Shown here in pieces: positions 24,222 through 34,421 of a stretch of 64,000 nt of DNA. Source of the stretch: Candidatus Paracaedibacteraceae bacterium (GTDB taxonomy: Bacteria > Pseudomonadota > Alphaproteobacteria > Paracaedibacterales > CAIOTO01); NCBI GenBank assembly GCA_030694965.1, contig JAUYTZ010000009.1:130427-194426 (forward strand). The letters run 5' to 3'. The translations under genes and the position numbers were made by a program. Numbering within the stretch: position 1 is the first letter of the stretch; every line of letters begins with the position of its first letter. Under the pieces are notes generated by a model, which was not told where the DNA came from, searched no databases, and saw only the letters and a program-made list of their open reading frames with translations.

Positions 24222-25334
24222 TTATGCTATGCCTACAAAGCCATCTCCGTGGCATTGGGGACATTGTGACATGAGTTTTATAAAAAGAGAAGGACGATAG
24301 CGCGTGCGTTGTAGCTGAAGGAGGCCAAGTTCGCAAAAGCCAAGCACGCGTACATCTGTGTTTTTAAATGCATTTCGAATGGATTTAACAAAATCATTTT
24401 GCGCTGATTTTGTTAAGCGTATGAAATCAATAAGAATATTTCCGCTAATATTACGCCACCTAATTTGTTGCTCGATGGATTTTAATGCATTCATATTGAT
24501 ATCTAAAACGTTATCGCACTGTGTTCCTGCATTGACATCGATTAAAGTTGCAGCGGGCAGCTCACGAATATCAATACTGCAACCCGCATCTAGTATGACG
24601 TGTGGTGTTAGTATTTCCGCCCATCGATCTTCTATACCAAAATGTTCAAATAATGGTGATTCAGTTTGACGTGCTAGCCTTACTGAGTCACTTTTTTCAG
24701 GATAAAAGCTTTTAATCCATTCTTTGACGTAACTTGCGGTTAAAGGCGTTTCACATGTGACCACAAGATCGTTTGAGCTATCACGAACCCAGCGTTGCCA
24801 TTGCGTGAATCCTCGATCGGCAATGCCTATTTTTATTGGAGGAGTTAATAATTGTTCTGCTTGTTTTGTGAGTTTCTTTTTTTCATCGCTAAGTTCTACG
24901 CAGTCATCGAGCATATCAGTTGCCGCAGAGCGACGAATCCATTTAGAGTTTGGCTTTGGCGTAGACAATGGATTGTATACCCAATAATGACCTGCAAGTG
25001 TGATGTTTGGAGTAAGTCTATATCCTTTTTCATTATACCCAAATTTACCTACCTCAGGCCAAGGTTCTCGTATGATTTGTAGCCACATGAGCCTGCCTTC
25101 ACATAGCTTTTGCTTATGAAAAAGAGACGTTTTTGCAACTCCTTCTATGTTAAGTCCTAAAGTAAACCACACAAAATCATTACGAATTGCAGTTATTCTG
25201 CCACATACGATATCGTCAAGCTGAGCTTTTTTTTCTTGAGCAGGATATTGAAATGAGAAATCAGCGAGCTTGCCATCCTTTAAGAGAGCGCAACGCCATC
25301 CAGATAAAAAGGGTTGAATCAAAATTCGTTGCAT
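24222..25334 (-). CDS. rng: Ribonuclease E/G family protein (compact)
   Basis: Endoribonuclease core without RNase E's scaffold tail. An S1 RNA-binding region occupies about residues 30-110, the DNase I-like catalytic part has ATLIDVNAGTQ and GNILIDFIRL with the metal-binding Asp residues, and MSQCPQCHGDGFVG is the zinc-link that lets dimers form tetramers. At 370 aa it is shorter than E. coli RNase G (489 aa). In alphaproteobacteria a small RNase G-like gene typically follows infA, as here (2 bp). Confidence 0.9.
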   Translation of the reverse strand: MQRILIQPFLSGWRCALLKDGKLADFSFQYPAQEKKAQLDDIVCGRITAIRNDFVWFTLGLNIEGVAKTSLFHKQKLCEGRLMWLQIIREPWPEVGKFGYNEKGYRLTPNITLAGHYWVYNPLSTPKPNSKWIRRSAATDMLDDCVELSDEKKKLTKQAEQLLTPPIKIGIADRGFTQWQRWVRDSSNDLVVTCETPLTASYVKEWIKSFYPEKSDSVRLARQTESPLFEHFGIEDRWAEILTPHVILDAGCSIDIRELPAATLIDVNAGTQCDNVLDINMNALKSIEQQIRWRNISGNILIDFIRLTKSAQNDFVKSIRNAFKNTDVRVLGFCELGLLQLQRTRYRPSLFIKLMSQCPQCHGDGFVGIA

Positions 25335-25336
25335 TA

Positions 25337-25555
25337 TTATTTTTGACGAAAGGTTATTCGACCTTTTGTTAAATCGTAGGGCGTCATTTCGACTGTGACT
25401 TTGTCACCTGCTAAGACACGAATTCTATTTTTGCGCATACGGCCTGACGTGTGTGCAAGTATAATATGGTCATTTTCAAGTTTCACCCGAAACATAGTGT
25501 TTGGCAAAACTTCTGCAATAACACCGCTAAATTCAATTAGATCTTCTTTAGACAT
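25337..25555 (-). CDS. infA: Translation initiation factor IF-1
   Basis: The 72-aa OB-fold factor that blocks the ribosomal A site during initiation. It reads [13 protein letters not shown], the family core with [24 protein letters not shown], and [20 protein letters not shown]. Length and sequence are standard. It sits first in an operon with the RNase E/G and YkuD genes. Confidence 0.98.
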   Translation of the reverse strand: MSKEDLIEFSGVIAEVLPNTMFRVKLENDHIILAHTSGRMRKNRIRVLAGDKVTVEMTPYDLTKGRITFRQK

Positions 25556-25742
25556 TAATACTACTTAATACAATTAACTACGGTTTACTATAATGCAAAA
25601 TTTTAAATAAACCAAGTATTTTTATAAAAAAGAAAAAAAATAGATAAGCAATCTGAATTTTTTAGTAACATACTTGATTGAAAATTTGCTAAAATTAGAG
25701 ACTAAATGTATTATGTTAGTAGAATTAATAAAAAATATTTTT

Positions 25743-26282
25743 ATGGTTATTAAGCATTATTCTGCTTTAATGAAATTCATTCATTGGGCTATGGCTGTAC
25801 AAATTATAGTTCTTTTAGTTATTGGGTTTTATATGAGTGACCTTTCTTGGGGTGATTCCAGGAAAATACTCGTGATGGTGCACAAATCATGTGGTGTAAC
25901 GGCCATTGTTTTTATTATTGCTCGTATTTTTGCCCGTCTATTTACGCAAGTACCTGAATCGTCAGGAAACTTTGCTGTGAAGTTTACCTCTCAGCTGACA
26001 TCATTTTTTTTGTATGTATTTATGGCTGCTATGGCTTTTTCTGGATTCATTATGTCAGATATGGGAGGACATGTAATTACGTTTTTTAATTTGATAGATT
26101 TGCCATTATTATTTAAAAAGAATGAAGATTTGGCTAAAAAATTTCATGCGATTCATGTCTGTATTGCACTGCCACTTGTGATTCTTATTGGACTTCACTT
26201 ATTGGGCGCTCTCTACCACCATTTTATTTTACGAGATAATGTGCTGACAAGAATGCTACCGCGTGTTTGTTCAAGAAAGTAA
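25743..26282 (+). CDS. Cytochrome b561 family protein
   Basis: Four-helix inner-membrane b-type cytochrome of the YodB/CybB kind. Candidate haem ligands are the His residues in KFIHWAMA (helix 1), MVHKSCG (helix 2) and the HAIHVCIAL...GLHLLGALYHH stretch (helix 4). Role: quinol-linked or superoxide-linked electron transfer in this family. Start is chosen at 25743 because homologues begin close to KHYSALMKFIHW; the frame remains open to a TTG at 25674 and no site has a good ribosome-binding sequence. Confidence 0.88.
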   Translation: MVIKHYSALMKFIHWAMAVQIIVLLVIGFYMSDLSWGDSRKILVMVHKSCGVTAIVFIIARIFARLFTQVPESSGNFAVKFTSQLTSFFLYVFMAAMAFSGFIMSDMGGHVITFFNLIDLPLLFKKNEDLAKKFHAIHVCIALPLVILIGLHLLGALYHHFILRDNVLTRMLPRVCSRK

Positions 26283-26357
26283 TGTTGATTTAAAAGATAT
26301 TGTATAAAAAAGAAGAGAGTAATGGTTTTTCCTTTTTCAAGTGTATGTTTAAAAAAA

Positions 26358-27728
26358 TTAAAATCCTACGTCTTCAATTAAATCTTTTAGTAAGCCACGA
26401 AGATGTTCTTTTAAGTGTGGTAGACCTGCTTCTGTAAAACTTTCAAAACGCGCAACTAAAATTGGCGTTGTGTTTGATGGTCTAATTAGCCACCATCCCA
26501 TTTCAGTTTTTAGCCGCACGCCATCAACGTTACAATATTCAATGTTTGCTTCTTTTAATTTATGCTTTATTTTCTCAACAACATCAAATTTTTGATTGTC
26601 CGGGCATGGTATTTTAATTTCTGGAGTTGAATGAAAGCGCGGTATTAAATCTAAAAATTGTCCTATATCATAGCCAAGTGATGTCAATTCAAGGACGCGA
26701 AGCGCCGCGTATATCCCATCATCGTAGCCATAATATCGGTCTTTAAAGAAAAAATGACCACTCATTTCACCACCAAAAACGGAACCAATTTTGGGCATTA
26801 AGGATTTAAAATGTGAATGTCCTGTTGGTAACATGACTGCTTGACCACCGGCAGCTTCAATAGAATCAAAAACGAGCTGGCTTGTTTTAACGTCAGCAAC
26901 AATTGTTGCTCCAGGATTTGCTTTTAAAATTGTCATGGCGAAAAAAAGTGTTAGCTGGTCACCATATATCATACGTCCTTCGCGGTCAACAATACCAAGT
27001 CGATCTCCATCACCATCAAACGCTAGGCCTAGGTCTAGCTTCTCAGATTTCACACGTTTGATTAAATCTTCTAGATTATGAGCTTCAGCAGGATCAGGAT
27101 GATGATTTGGAAAACTTCCGTCAATGTTTGAAAACAAAAGTTGGCTGTGAATTTGAGGCGGTAACTTTTTAACAAGATGCTCAATAACTTCGCCGGTTGC
27201 CCCGTTTCCGCAATCAATGCCTATACGTAAACCCACATCACCCCATTTTAGATCTTTTAATAGGCGTGTGATATAAGATGCAATTACTGAGACTGAAGAA
27301 AGTTTTCCAGGCGCTTCGCCCTTAAAATCGTACAAAGCTTGATCGTTTAAGCTTTGTATGTCGTCACCATAAAATGGGCGGTCTGAGAGTGTTATTTTAA
27401 ATCCATTATCGGCTGGCGGATTATGGGATCCTGTAATCATAATTCCAGCATCAGCGCCAAGTTGGTTAACCGCAAAATAAAGCATTGGTGTAGGCCCTAA
27501 ACCAATATCCGTTACATCAACTCCACGGCTAAGCAATCCTTCAATAAGGCCATCACGTAAGATAGGTGAACTAAGACGGCCATCATAACCAATAGCAATC
27601 GTTTTTTTTTCGTGCAACTTAAGCCATGCGCCAAATTGTTGTCCAATAGAAACAGACACATCACGGGAAAGTGTGGTGCCAAAAGTGCCTCTTATATCGT
27701 AAGCGCGTAAAATAGTCGATTCAATCAT
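26358..27728 (-). CDS. Phosphomannomutase/phosphoglucomutase (AlgC/ManB type)
   Basis: Interconverts hexose 1- and 6-phosphates for surface polysaccharide synthesis. The phospho-Ser loop is ITGSHNPPADNGFK, the metal loop is LAFDGDGDRLGIVD, the sugar-binding loop is GGEMSGHFFFKDRYYGYDDG, and the C-terminal phosphate-binding motif is IRPSNTTPILVARFE. The length of 456 aa is normal. Which sugar is preferred cannot be read. It converges with the cytochrome b561 gene. Confidence 0.94.
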   Translation of the reverse strand: MIESTILRAYDIRGTFGTTLSRDVSVSIGQQFGAWLKLHEKKTIAIGYDGRLSSPILRDGLIEGLLSRGVDVTDIGLGPTPMLYFAVNQLGADAGIMITGSHNPPADNGFKITLSDRPFYGDDIQSLNDQALYDFKGEAPGKLSSVSVIASYITRLLKDLKWGDVGLRIGIDCGNGATGEVIEHLVKKLPPQIHSQLLFSNIDGSFPNHHPDPAEAHNLEDLIKRVKSEKLDLGLAFDGDGDRLGIVDREGRMIYGDQLTLFFAMTILKANPGATIVADVKTSQLVFDSIEAAGGQAVMLPTGHSHFKSLMPKIGSVFGGEMSGHFFFKDRYYGYDDGIYAALRVLELTSLGYDIGQFLDLIPRFHSTPEIKIPCPDNQKFDVVEKIKHKLKEANIEYCNVDGVRLKTEMGWWLIRPSNTTPILVARFESFTEAGLPHLKEHLRGLLKDLIEDVGF

Positions 27729-28035
27729 GAGGATCTTCTTTTGTTAAAGTGCCGTTGGTAATTGCCTAATGTTTTTGTAATCTAACGTATAATGGGTTGA
27801 TTGTGCAAGAATCTTTAGGTTAAGCATTTATGAAGATTGCTATCGCTACAAACAAATTAATACTGTAAACTGACATTTTTATTGCTGTATGAAAATAAGC
27901 AACTTTATTGCTGTATGAAAATAAGCAACACTTCAATTTTTTTATGCTTTTTCAGAAAAAAACGCTAAGAAAGTCGATCATCCTCATGTTATTCTTTAGC
28001 ATGTTTTAATATGAAATAGAGTGTAGGTTGATATT
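27729..28035. other. Intergenic region upstream of the phosphohexomutase and rhodanese genes
   Basis: About 307 bp of AT-rich DNA holding divergent promoters and the 26-bp tandem duplication at 27878. No coding frame. Confidence 0.6.
27878..27929. repeat. Perfect 26-bp tandem duplication
   Basis: A 26-bp unit beginning TTTATTGCTG and ending AATAAGCAAC occurs twice head to tail without mismatch, between divergent genes. Likely recent slippage; it could alter spacing of a promoter or operator. Confidence 0.9.
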
Positions 28036-28560
28036 ATGTTTCCAGAAATTGATTCAAAAACATTAAAAAAGTGGATGAAGAATCGTGACGTATTGCTTGT
28101 TGACGTTAGAGAGCCAAGTGAATTTGAAAGTGAAAGAATTGAGGGGGCTTTATTAATACCTCTTTCTCTGGTTTCGTACGAATGCCTTCCTTTAGAAGGA
28201 AAAACAAAAATCGTATTTCAATGCCGCTCTGGCAAGAGAAGCCAATTAGCGTGTTCTAAAGTCCAAGATGACATTGATGACAAGTTTGAACTTTACTCAC
28301 TTGCAGGTGGTATTTTAGCGTGGAGAGAAGCTGGCTTTTCAGTTCTTTCTGGTCCTGAAAAAGAAAAACTGCTGGATAAGATATGCAGCATAAAGAACCT
28401 AAAATCTTTATTTGCTTCAACAGCGCACCAAGCCTGTTTCATAGGAGGTGCATTACTTCTGTTTTGTATTTTTCTTAGTGCTTTTGCTAGTCCGCATTTT
28501 GCATGGGGGTTCTTACTAGTGGCAATTGGTCTGATCGTAAGTGCGTTTAAAAAAAGTTAA
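28036..28560 (+). CDS. Rhodanese-domain protein with C-terminal membrane anchor
   Basis: Residues 1-105 form a rhodanese domain: LLVDVREPSEFESERIEGA and the active-site loop FQCRSGKRSQLAC with the catalytic Cys. Residues 130-170 hold two hydrophobic helices (FIGGALLLFCIFLSAFA, FAWGFLLVAIGLIVSAF), a DUF2892-like tail. This arrangement places a sulfurtransferase on the inner membrane. Partner and substrate are not known. It converges with the RMND1-like gene. Confidence 0.88.
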   Translation: MFPEIDSKTLKKWMKNRDVLLVDVREPSEFESERIEGALLIPLSLVSYECLPLEGKTKIVFQCRSGKRSQLACSKVQDDIDDKFELYSLAGGILAWREAGFSVLSGPEKEKLLDKICSIKNLKSLFASTAHQACFIGGALLLFCIFLSAFASPHFAWGFLLVAIGLIVSAFKKS

Positions 28561-28590
28561 TTCGTTTTTGTATAACTATTGAAAGATGAT

Positions 28591-29406
28591 TTAAAAAACG
28601 TGCAATATATCTTTAAAAAGCGTCATTAGAACTTCGGTTACAATTAAAAGTATAATAATCCACTCAAGCCTTGATGAATGTGCATGCTTTAATTCATTTG
28701 ATAAAATATCATAAAGCTCATGGATAACATCAAGACGCTTGTTTAAAATATCAAGTCTTTGTTTAATGTCCATATATTCAGATGCCATATGGTAATAAGT
28801 TTCATAACGTGGTCTGCGCCAGAAAAACTCGGGAGTATCAAGTATGTCACAATGTAAATTAATAGAATTTCGTTCCGCAAATAAGGCGCCAATTTTTTGT
28901 GATATTTTTTTGCGTGACATCGATATTTTCCCTGTTTGAGCAAGCTCAGCAGGCAATTGGTATGTGCGTTCAATCGTGCGAGCAATACTTTGCTCAAAAG
29001 CTTCCATTTTTACAGATTGTGTTAAACCATGTGAGATGGATAATTTTATGAGGTCATCACCAGATTCCAAAATGATTTCGTCATCTTCTTCATTAATCAG
29101 CGTGGTTTCGCCGTAATCATAAATAGATGCGTCCATTGTGGCAGAAGAAAGTGAAAGAATTTCAAAGGCTTTAATTTCTGAAATGAAATTGTGCTCTTCT
29201 TCTTCCGTTAAGCCCCAAAGACTGACACATCCGTATGGAAATATATAAATCTCAGCATCTTGGCTTTCATCTTCATTTGATTCACGCATTTTGTGAATAT
29301 GGATTACATTGTCATAAAATTTAGGATCCATGCCTTGTTTGCGTAGGAAGCGTGCTAATTCATCTATTTCATAACGTTCAGCATTACAGTATGAAGCACA
29401 TCTCAT
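28591..29406 (-). CDS. RMND1/Sif2-like DUF155 family protein
   Basis: Relative of mitochondrial RMND1 and yeast Rmd1/Sif proteins. Family hallmarks are IYIFPYGCVSLWGLTEEEE, LSISHGLTQSVKMEAFEQSI, the long linker helix, GALFAERNSINLHCDILDTPEFFWRRP, and a single C-terminal membrane helix (WIIILLIVTEVLMTLF). Mitochondrial RMND1 supports translation near the inner membrane; the bacterial job is undefined. The length of 271 aa is normal. Confidence 0.9.
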   Translation of the reverse strand: MRCASYCNAERYEIDELARFLRKQGMDPKFYDNVIHIHKMRESNEDESQDAEIYIFPYGCVSLWGLTEEEEHNFISEIKAFEILSLSSATMDASIYDYGETTLINEEDDEIILESGDDLIKLSISHGLTQSVKMEAFEQSIARTIERTYQLPAELAQTGKISMSRKKISQKIGALFAERNSINLHCDILDTPEFFWRRPRYETYYHMASEYMDIKQRLDILNKRLDVIHELYDILSNELKHAHSSRLEWIIILLIVTEVLMTLFKDILHVF

Positions 29407-29483
29407 TGGATGGAATTACCTTTTGAATTATATTTTTAACATAATTATATAGAAAAATATTATTAATACAAGATTTTGACAGC

Positions 29484-29516
29484 ATAAAAAATAAAGGCTC
29501 TTTCAAAGAGCCTTTA
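29484..29516 (-). terminator. Intrinsic terminator downstream of maeB
   Basis: Read on the minus strand, AAAGGCTCTTT pairs with AAGAGCCTTT around a two-base loop, followed by TATTTTTTAT. It lies 18 bp after the maeB stop and precedes the RMND1-like gene. Confidence 0.85.
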
Positions 29517-29534
29517 TAATGCGGTTTAGTTTTA

Positions 29535-31826
29535 TTAGCAGGAGAAGCGTTCGCGCGCTTCAACAACAGAAAACGTTGCCAAGTTAACAATGGTGCGAAC
29601 AGATGCGCCTGGACTTAAAATATGAGCAACGCCATCTAGCCCCATTAAAATTGGACCAATAGTTGAGCAATCAGTAATTGATTTAACCATATTGTATGAA
29701 ATATTAGCAGATTCAATGTTCGGGAAAATTAAAAGATTTGCACTGCCTGTTAACTGTGAATTTGGAAATAGTTCAGATCTCAGTGTTTCATCGAGGGCAA
29801 GGTCAGCATGCATTTCACCTTCAATTTCAAGTTCAGGGTAGTTTGCTTTAAGAGAAGTTAAAACAGTTCTCATCTTTTCAGCAGATTCGAGCTTAGATGA
29901 ACCAAAGTTAGAATGCGATACAAGAGCAATTTTTGGTTTTATACCAAACCTTCGAATTTGATTGATTGCAAGTTTTGTCATTTCTTCAAGCATTTCTGCT
30001 GTTGGATTCTCATTAAGATATGGGTCACAACAAAAGAGAGGGCCTTTGTCATCTATAATAAGTGTTGTCATTGCTGCACACAGTTTTGCGTCTTCACGTA
30101 ATCCAAGAACGCGGCGAATATATTGGAAATGTTCAACGTAGCGTCCTATAAGACCACAAATCATAGCATCTGCATCGCCAAGATGAACAAGAAGGCTAGC
30201 TATAATCGTGTTTTTTGTGCGTACTTGAACTTTTGCTATTTCAGGAGTCACACCTTTACGTTCCATCAGTGAATGGTATGCCTGCCAATATCGTGTAAAA
30301 CGTTCATCACAATTTGGATCAATAATGTTGTAATGAATTCCTTTTTGGATACGTAATCCTAAGTGTTCGATACGCCATTGAATAACATCTGGACGTCCAA
30401 TTAAAATACAATGCCCAATTCCTTTGTCAGCTAAAGACTGCACAGCTTGCAATACACGTGTATCTTCGCCCTCAGCAAAAGCTAGTTTAATAGGACGATC
30501 TGTTGGTTTTGCTGCTGCATCAAAAATAGGGCGCATAACTGAGCTTGATTTGTAAACAAAGCTTTCAAGCTCTTGGTGATAAGCCGTCATGTTTTTTATA
30601 GGGCGCAGCGCGATACCTGAATCCATAGCCGCTTGTGCAACGGCATAGGAAATTTCTACATATAGACGTGCATCAAATGGTTTTGGGATGATGTAATTGC
30701 GACCAAAGCGGTGTATTTCACCACCATACGCATTTGATACAATGTCAGAACTTTCTGCTTTTGCAAGTTGAGCTATTGTGTTAACGCAGGCAATTTTCAT
30801 TGCTTGATTAATATTTCGTGCGCCAACATCGAGTGCTCCTCTAAAGATATATGGGAAGCAAACAGCATTATTTACTTGATTTGGAAAGTCAGACCGTCCA
30901 GTTGCAACAATTGCATCAGGGCGCAATTCTAAAACGAGTTTTGGGCTGATTTCAGGCTCTGGATTTGAAAGAGCTAAAATAATTGGATTTTCAGCAAGCG
31001 TTAGTAACATTTCTTTTGTCATGATGTTCGGGACAGATGACAGACCAAGGAATATATCGGCGCCGGCAAGAGCATCAGCAAGCGTGCGATTTTCTGTATG
31101 TTGGGCAAAAGCAAGTTTGCTTGGCTCACTTAAGTCGGGACGATTCGCGTAAATAACACCTTTGCTATCACAGACCGTTATATTTTCACGTTTCATGCCA
31201 AGTTCAATAAGTAAGTCAAGGCAAGCAAGAGCACTTGCGCCTGCACCAGCTGTAACAAGACGAACGTTATTGATTGATTTATTAGCAAGTTCTAAAGCGT
31301 TTTTAATAGCTGCGCAGACAATTACGGCTGTTCCATGTTGATCGTCGTGAAATACAGGAATATTCATGCGTTCTTTAAGACGACGTTCAATTTCAAAACA
31401 TTCAGGTGCCTTAATATCTTCAAGATTTATACCACCAAATGTGGGTTCGAGTGAGGCTATAATTTCAACAAGTTTATCTGTATCAGTTTCGTCTATTTCA
31501 ATATCAAAAGCATCAATGTTTGCAAATTTTTTGAAAAGAATTGCTTTTCCTTCCATTACAGGTTTTGATGCAAGCGCGCCAATATTACCAAGGCCTAAAA
31601 CAGCCGTACCATTTGAAATAACAGCGATTAAGTTGCTACGTGACGTAAGCTCTGCTGCTTCATTCGGATCACGATAGATAGCCATGCATGGTTCAGCTAC
31701 ACCAGGTGAATAGGCAAGTGCCAAATCTTCTCTATCATCAACAGGTTTTGTTGGCACAACAGCAATTTTTCCATAAGGCTTACGACGGTGATAAGCAAGC
31801 GATTCAGTATAAACATTAAAATTCAT
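29535..31826 (-). CDS. maeB: NADP-dependent malic enzyme with phosphotransacetylase-like C-terminus
   Basis: Oxidatively decarboxylates malate to pyruvate. The malic enzyme half has [51 protein letters not shown] with metal-binding Asp, and the NADP Rossmann [16 protein letters not shown]. From about residue 440 a PTA-like domain follows ([14 protein letters not shown]), a regulatory domain in MaeB proteins. The length of 763 aa is typical. ATG at 31826 has AAGGA 6-8 nt upstream; the frame runs on for 28 codons of unrelated sequence. Confidence 0.95.
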   Translation of the reverse strand: MNFNVYTESLAYHRRKPYGKIAVVPTKPVDDREDLALAYSPGVAEPCMAIYRDPNEAAELTSRSNLIAVISNGTAVLGLGNIGALASKPVMEGKAILFKKFANIDAFDIEIDETDTDKLVEIIASLEPTFGGINLEDIKAPECFEIERRLKERMNIPVFHDDQHGTAVIVCAAIKNALELANKSINNVRLVTAGAGASALACLDLLIELGMKRENITVCDSKGVIYANRPDLSEPSKLAFAQHTENRTLADALAGADIFLGLSSVPNIMTKEMLLTLAENPIILALSNPEPEISPKLVLELRPDAIVATGRSDFPNQVNNAVCFPYIFRGALDVGARNINQAMKIACVNTIAQLAKAESSDIVSNAYGGEIHRFGRNYIIPKPFDARLYVEISYAVAQAAMDSGIALRPIKNMTAYHQELESFVYKSSSVMRPIFDAAAKPTDRPIKLAFAEGEDTRVLQAVQSLADKGIGHCILIGRPDVIQWRIEHLGLRIQKGIHYNIIDPNCDERFTRYWQAYHSLMERKGVTPEIAKVQVRTKNTIIASLLVHLGDADAMICGLIGRYVEHFQYIRRVLGLREDAKLCAAMTTLIIDDKGPLFCCDPYLNENPTAEMLEEMTKLAINQIRRFGIKPKIALVSHSNFGSSKLESAEKMRTVLTSLKANYPELEIEGEMHADLALDETLRSELFPNSQLTGSANLLIFPNIESANISYNMVKSITDCSTIGPILMGLDGVAHILSPGASVRTIVNLATFSVVEARERFSC

Positions 31827-32192
31827 AGTATTCCTTATTTTTTTATAAGTCTCAAAGGTTTCAAAGAATGATTTGTTATACCACGAGAAAGTGCACAATG
31901 CATCAACCAACTCTTCATTTTATGAAAAATAAGTAATATTAAAGTGGAAGTAAAATCAAGCGATCCAGGATTAAGTTTTTTGAAAAAATGATTTTCCTTA
32001 GCATTTTATTATTCTGTAAAGCAGCTGTAATATGTTAGGATCACACAAATCTTAGTTCTATTGTGTGCGCGAGTGTCTTTGATCAAAGCTATATTACAAT
32101 CGGTTTTTAATATTCGTTTAAGTCTTATTGTAGGATTGTTTTTTGCCACATTATGGAGCGGGTGTAATCATTTTAATAAGCAGGATCATGCT
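31827..32192. other. Intergenic region between maeB and grxC
   Basis: About 366 bp carrying the maeB and grxC promoters. The grxC frame stays open back to 32061; that extension ends in LSLIVGLFFATLWSGCN, which looks like a lipoprotein signal but has no ribosome site at its possible starts. Confidence 0.5.
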
Positions 32193-32456
32193 ATGCCTAA
32201 AATTGAAATCTATTCAAAAGAAATTTGCCCTTATTGCGTACGGGCAAAAAAATTATTTGTTAAAAAAGGTTTTGAATTTATCGAAACTGATATAGGTAAT
32301 GATACTGCATTGCGTGACTTTATGATAAAGCGTGCAAATGGTAAGCAAACAGTGCCGCAAATTTTTATTAATGACCAGCATATTGGCGGATGTGATGACT
32401 TATACGCACTTGATTCAGAAGGTAAACTTGATGCTTTATTAAAGGATCCAGAATAA
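32193..32456 (+). CDS. grxC: Glutaredoxin 3
   Basis: Small thiol-disulfide oxidoreductase using glutathione. It has the dithiol active site CPYC in EIYSKEICPYCVRAKKLF, the cis-Pro loop TVPQIFINDQHIGGCDDL, and the usual 85-88 aa length. ATG at 32193 has AGGA 9 nt upstream. The gene ends directly before trxB (0 bp), so glutathione- and thioredoxin-dependent reduction are coupled. The short gshA upstream in the window is relevant to glutathione supply. Confidence 0.94.
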   Translation: MPKIEIYSKEICPYCVRAKKLFVKKGFEFIETDIGNDTALRDFMIKRANGKQTVPQIFINDQHIGGCDDLYALDSEGKLDALLKDPE

Positions 32457-33419
32457 ATGTCTACATTTCAAAATCAAATTGAGCAAAACGTAATGCGAAC
32501 TAAAATGCTTATAATAGGCGGTGGACCAGCAGGTTATACAGCAGCTATTTATGCGGCACGCGCGAACATGAAACCGATCCAAGCGCTTGGGATTCAACCT
32601 GGCGGCCAATTGATGATTACAACAGATGTAGAAAATTATCCAGGGTACAGCCAAGTGATTCAAGGACCATTTTTGATGTCTGAAATGCGCGCACAGGCTG
32701 AACACGTTGGTACACGTACAATTGAAGACACCATTGTTGATGTTGACTTTAGTTCACGACCATTTCATGCAATAACAGAAGATGGTTTTACAATTATAGC
32801 AGATACAGTTGTTATTTCTACTGGTGCAAAAGCACGTTGGTTAGGGCTTGAATCTGAAACAAAATTTAGAGGTTTTGGTGTTTCTGCATGTGCGACATGT
32901 GATGGTTTTTTCTTTAGAGGGAAAAAAGTCGCTGTTGTTGGCGGCGGAAACTCTGCTGTTGAAGAAGCCATTTATTTAACGAACCATGCAGAGCATGTGA
33001 CGTTGATTCATAGACGTGATGCATTGCGGGCAGAAAAGATTGCGCAAGACCGTTTGCTTGCTAACCCTAAAATTTCAGTAATTTGGAATGCAGATGTGAT
33101 GGAGGTGTGTGGTTCAGAGAATCCATTATCGGTTACGCATTTAATGTTAAAAGACACTGTAACAGGCGGCACGTCAAAATTAGATGTAGATGGCGTATTT
33201 ATAGCTATTGGACATGATCCAGCAAGCACTTTGTTTAAAGATAAAGTTGATCTTGATTCAGAAGGTTATATCACGACAAAGCCAAATAGTACTGAGACTT
33301 CCGTTTCTGGTGTGTTTGCTGCAGGTGATGTGCAGGATAAAGTTTTTCGCCAGGCAGTGACGGCTGCGGGGCAGGGATGTATGGCTGCCCTCGAAGCTGA
33401 GCGTTTTTTGAGTCATTAA
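32457..33419 (+). CDS. trxB: Thioredoxin reductase
   Basis: FAD/NADPH flavoprotein that reduces thioredoxin. FAD loop GGGPAGYTAAIYAAR, redox pair CATC in VSACATCDGFF, NADPH loop VVGGGNSAVEEAIYL with HRRDALRA, and the C-terminal FAD motif GVFAAGDVQDKVFRQAVTAAG. The length of 320 aa is normal. It follows grxC immediately and precedes tilS by 6 bp. Confidence 0.97.
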   Translation: MSTFQNQIEQNVMRTKMLIIGGGPAGYTAAIYAARANMKPIQALGIQPGGQLMITTDVENYPGYSQVIQGPFLMSEMRAQAEHVGTRTIEDTIVDVDFSSRPFHAITEDGFTIIADTVVISTGAKARWLGLESETKFRGFGVSACATCDGFFFRGKKVAVVGGGNSAVEEAIYLTNHAEHVTLIHRRDALRAEKIAQDRLLANPKISVIWNADVMEVCGSENPLSVTHLMLKDTVTGGTSKLDVDGVFIAIGHDPASTLFKDKVDLDSEGYITTKPNSTETSVSGVFAAGDVQDKVFRQAVTAAGQGCMAALEAERFLSH

Positions 33420-33425
33420 ACAATT

Positions 33426-34421
33426 ATGGCACAAATTACGTATTCTTATATAACGGATATCGAATTTGAGGAGCTTATGGCTCCTTTTTTTATAAAAGAC
33501 CATTTTGCTGTCGCTGTTTCTGGTGGTGTAGATAGTATAGCACTTGGTTATTTAGCAAATCGCTATGCTATAAAGAACGACTTGCAAATGACGGCGTTAA
33601 CTGTTGATCACGGACTGCGCTTAGAATCTGTCGAGGAGGCTGAATGGGTGCATTCTTTGATGGCTCAAAATAATATTGTGCATGAGGTGCTGCTTTGGAA
33701 GCATGCTGGGGAATTGCCACAAACCAAAATTCAAGAATCTGCACGTATTGCGCGTTATGATCTACTTTCTACTTGGTGCAAGGCTAATGCTGTTCAATTC
33801 CTTTTAACGGCACACCACTTGGATGATCAAGTTGAAACATTTTTTATACGCCTGGCTCACCGATCAGGTTTAAAAGGATTATCTTCCATGCGTCAAACGC
33901 GCGAGACTCCTTTTGGTTCTTTGCTACGCCCACTTCTACCTATATCAAAGGCGCGCCTGGTTGCAACGTTGCAGCATTATAATGTTGAATGGCGCGATGA
34001 CCCCAGTAATGCAAAAGATCAATTTGAGCGGGTTCGATTTCGTAAAGCATTGAGTCAAATGTATGATCAAGGCCTTTTAGATCCTTCAAATATTACAGAA
34101 AGTATTAGAAAATTACAAAATATAGATGATTTTTTTGATGAGAGCGTAAGGTTTTTTTTGAATACATATGATTTACAAAATTTTCCGCTTAAGGCATTTC
34201 AACAGCAGCATCCACTGCTGCAGTGTCGTATTTTATCTTTCATTGTGAAGAAATTATCTTTAAAACGTTATATGCCGCCAGATGCTACTTTTGAAAGAGC
34301 ACGTCAGAAAATGATGAATTCTAATTTTAAAGGGTTAACTTTAGGTGGGCTTTATTTTAGGCGTGCTGCGGGTAGCACGATTCAAGTGAGTTATGAAATG
34401 CGAAAGATTTATGATTGTTAA
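33426..34421 (+). CDS. tilS: tRNA(Ile)-lysidine synthetase
   Basis: Converts C34 of the CAU tRNA-Ile to lysidine, making it read AUA. The PP-loop is VAVSGGVDSIALGYLA; further motifs are TVDHGLRLESVEEAEWV, ARIARYDLLSTW, LLTAHHLDDQVETFFIRL and RPLLPISKARL. The length of 331 aa lacks the extra C-terminal domain of E. coli TilS, as in many alphaproteobacteria. Third gene of the grxC-trxB-tilS unit. Confidence 0.94.
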   Translation: MAQITYSYITDIEFEELMAPFFIKDHFAVAVSGGVDSIALGYLANRYAIKNDLQMTALTVDHGLRLESVEEAEWVHSLMAQNNIVHEVLLWKHAGELPQTKIQESARIARYDLLSTWCKANAVQFLLTAHHLDDQVETFFIRLAHRSGLKGLSSMRQTRETPFGSLLRPLLPISKARLVATLQHYNVEWRDDPSNAKDQFERVRFRKALSQMYDQGLLDPSNITESIRKLQNIDDFFDESVRFFLNTYDLQNFPLKAFQQQHPLLQCRILSFIVKKLSLKRYMPPDATFERARQKMMNSNFKGLTLGGLYFRRAAGSTIQVSYEMRKIYDC

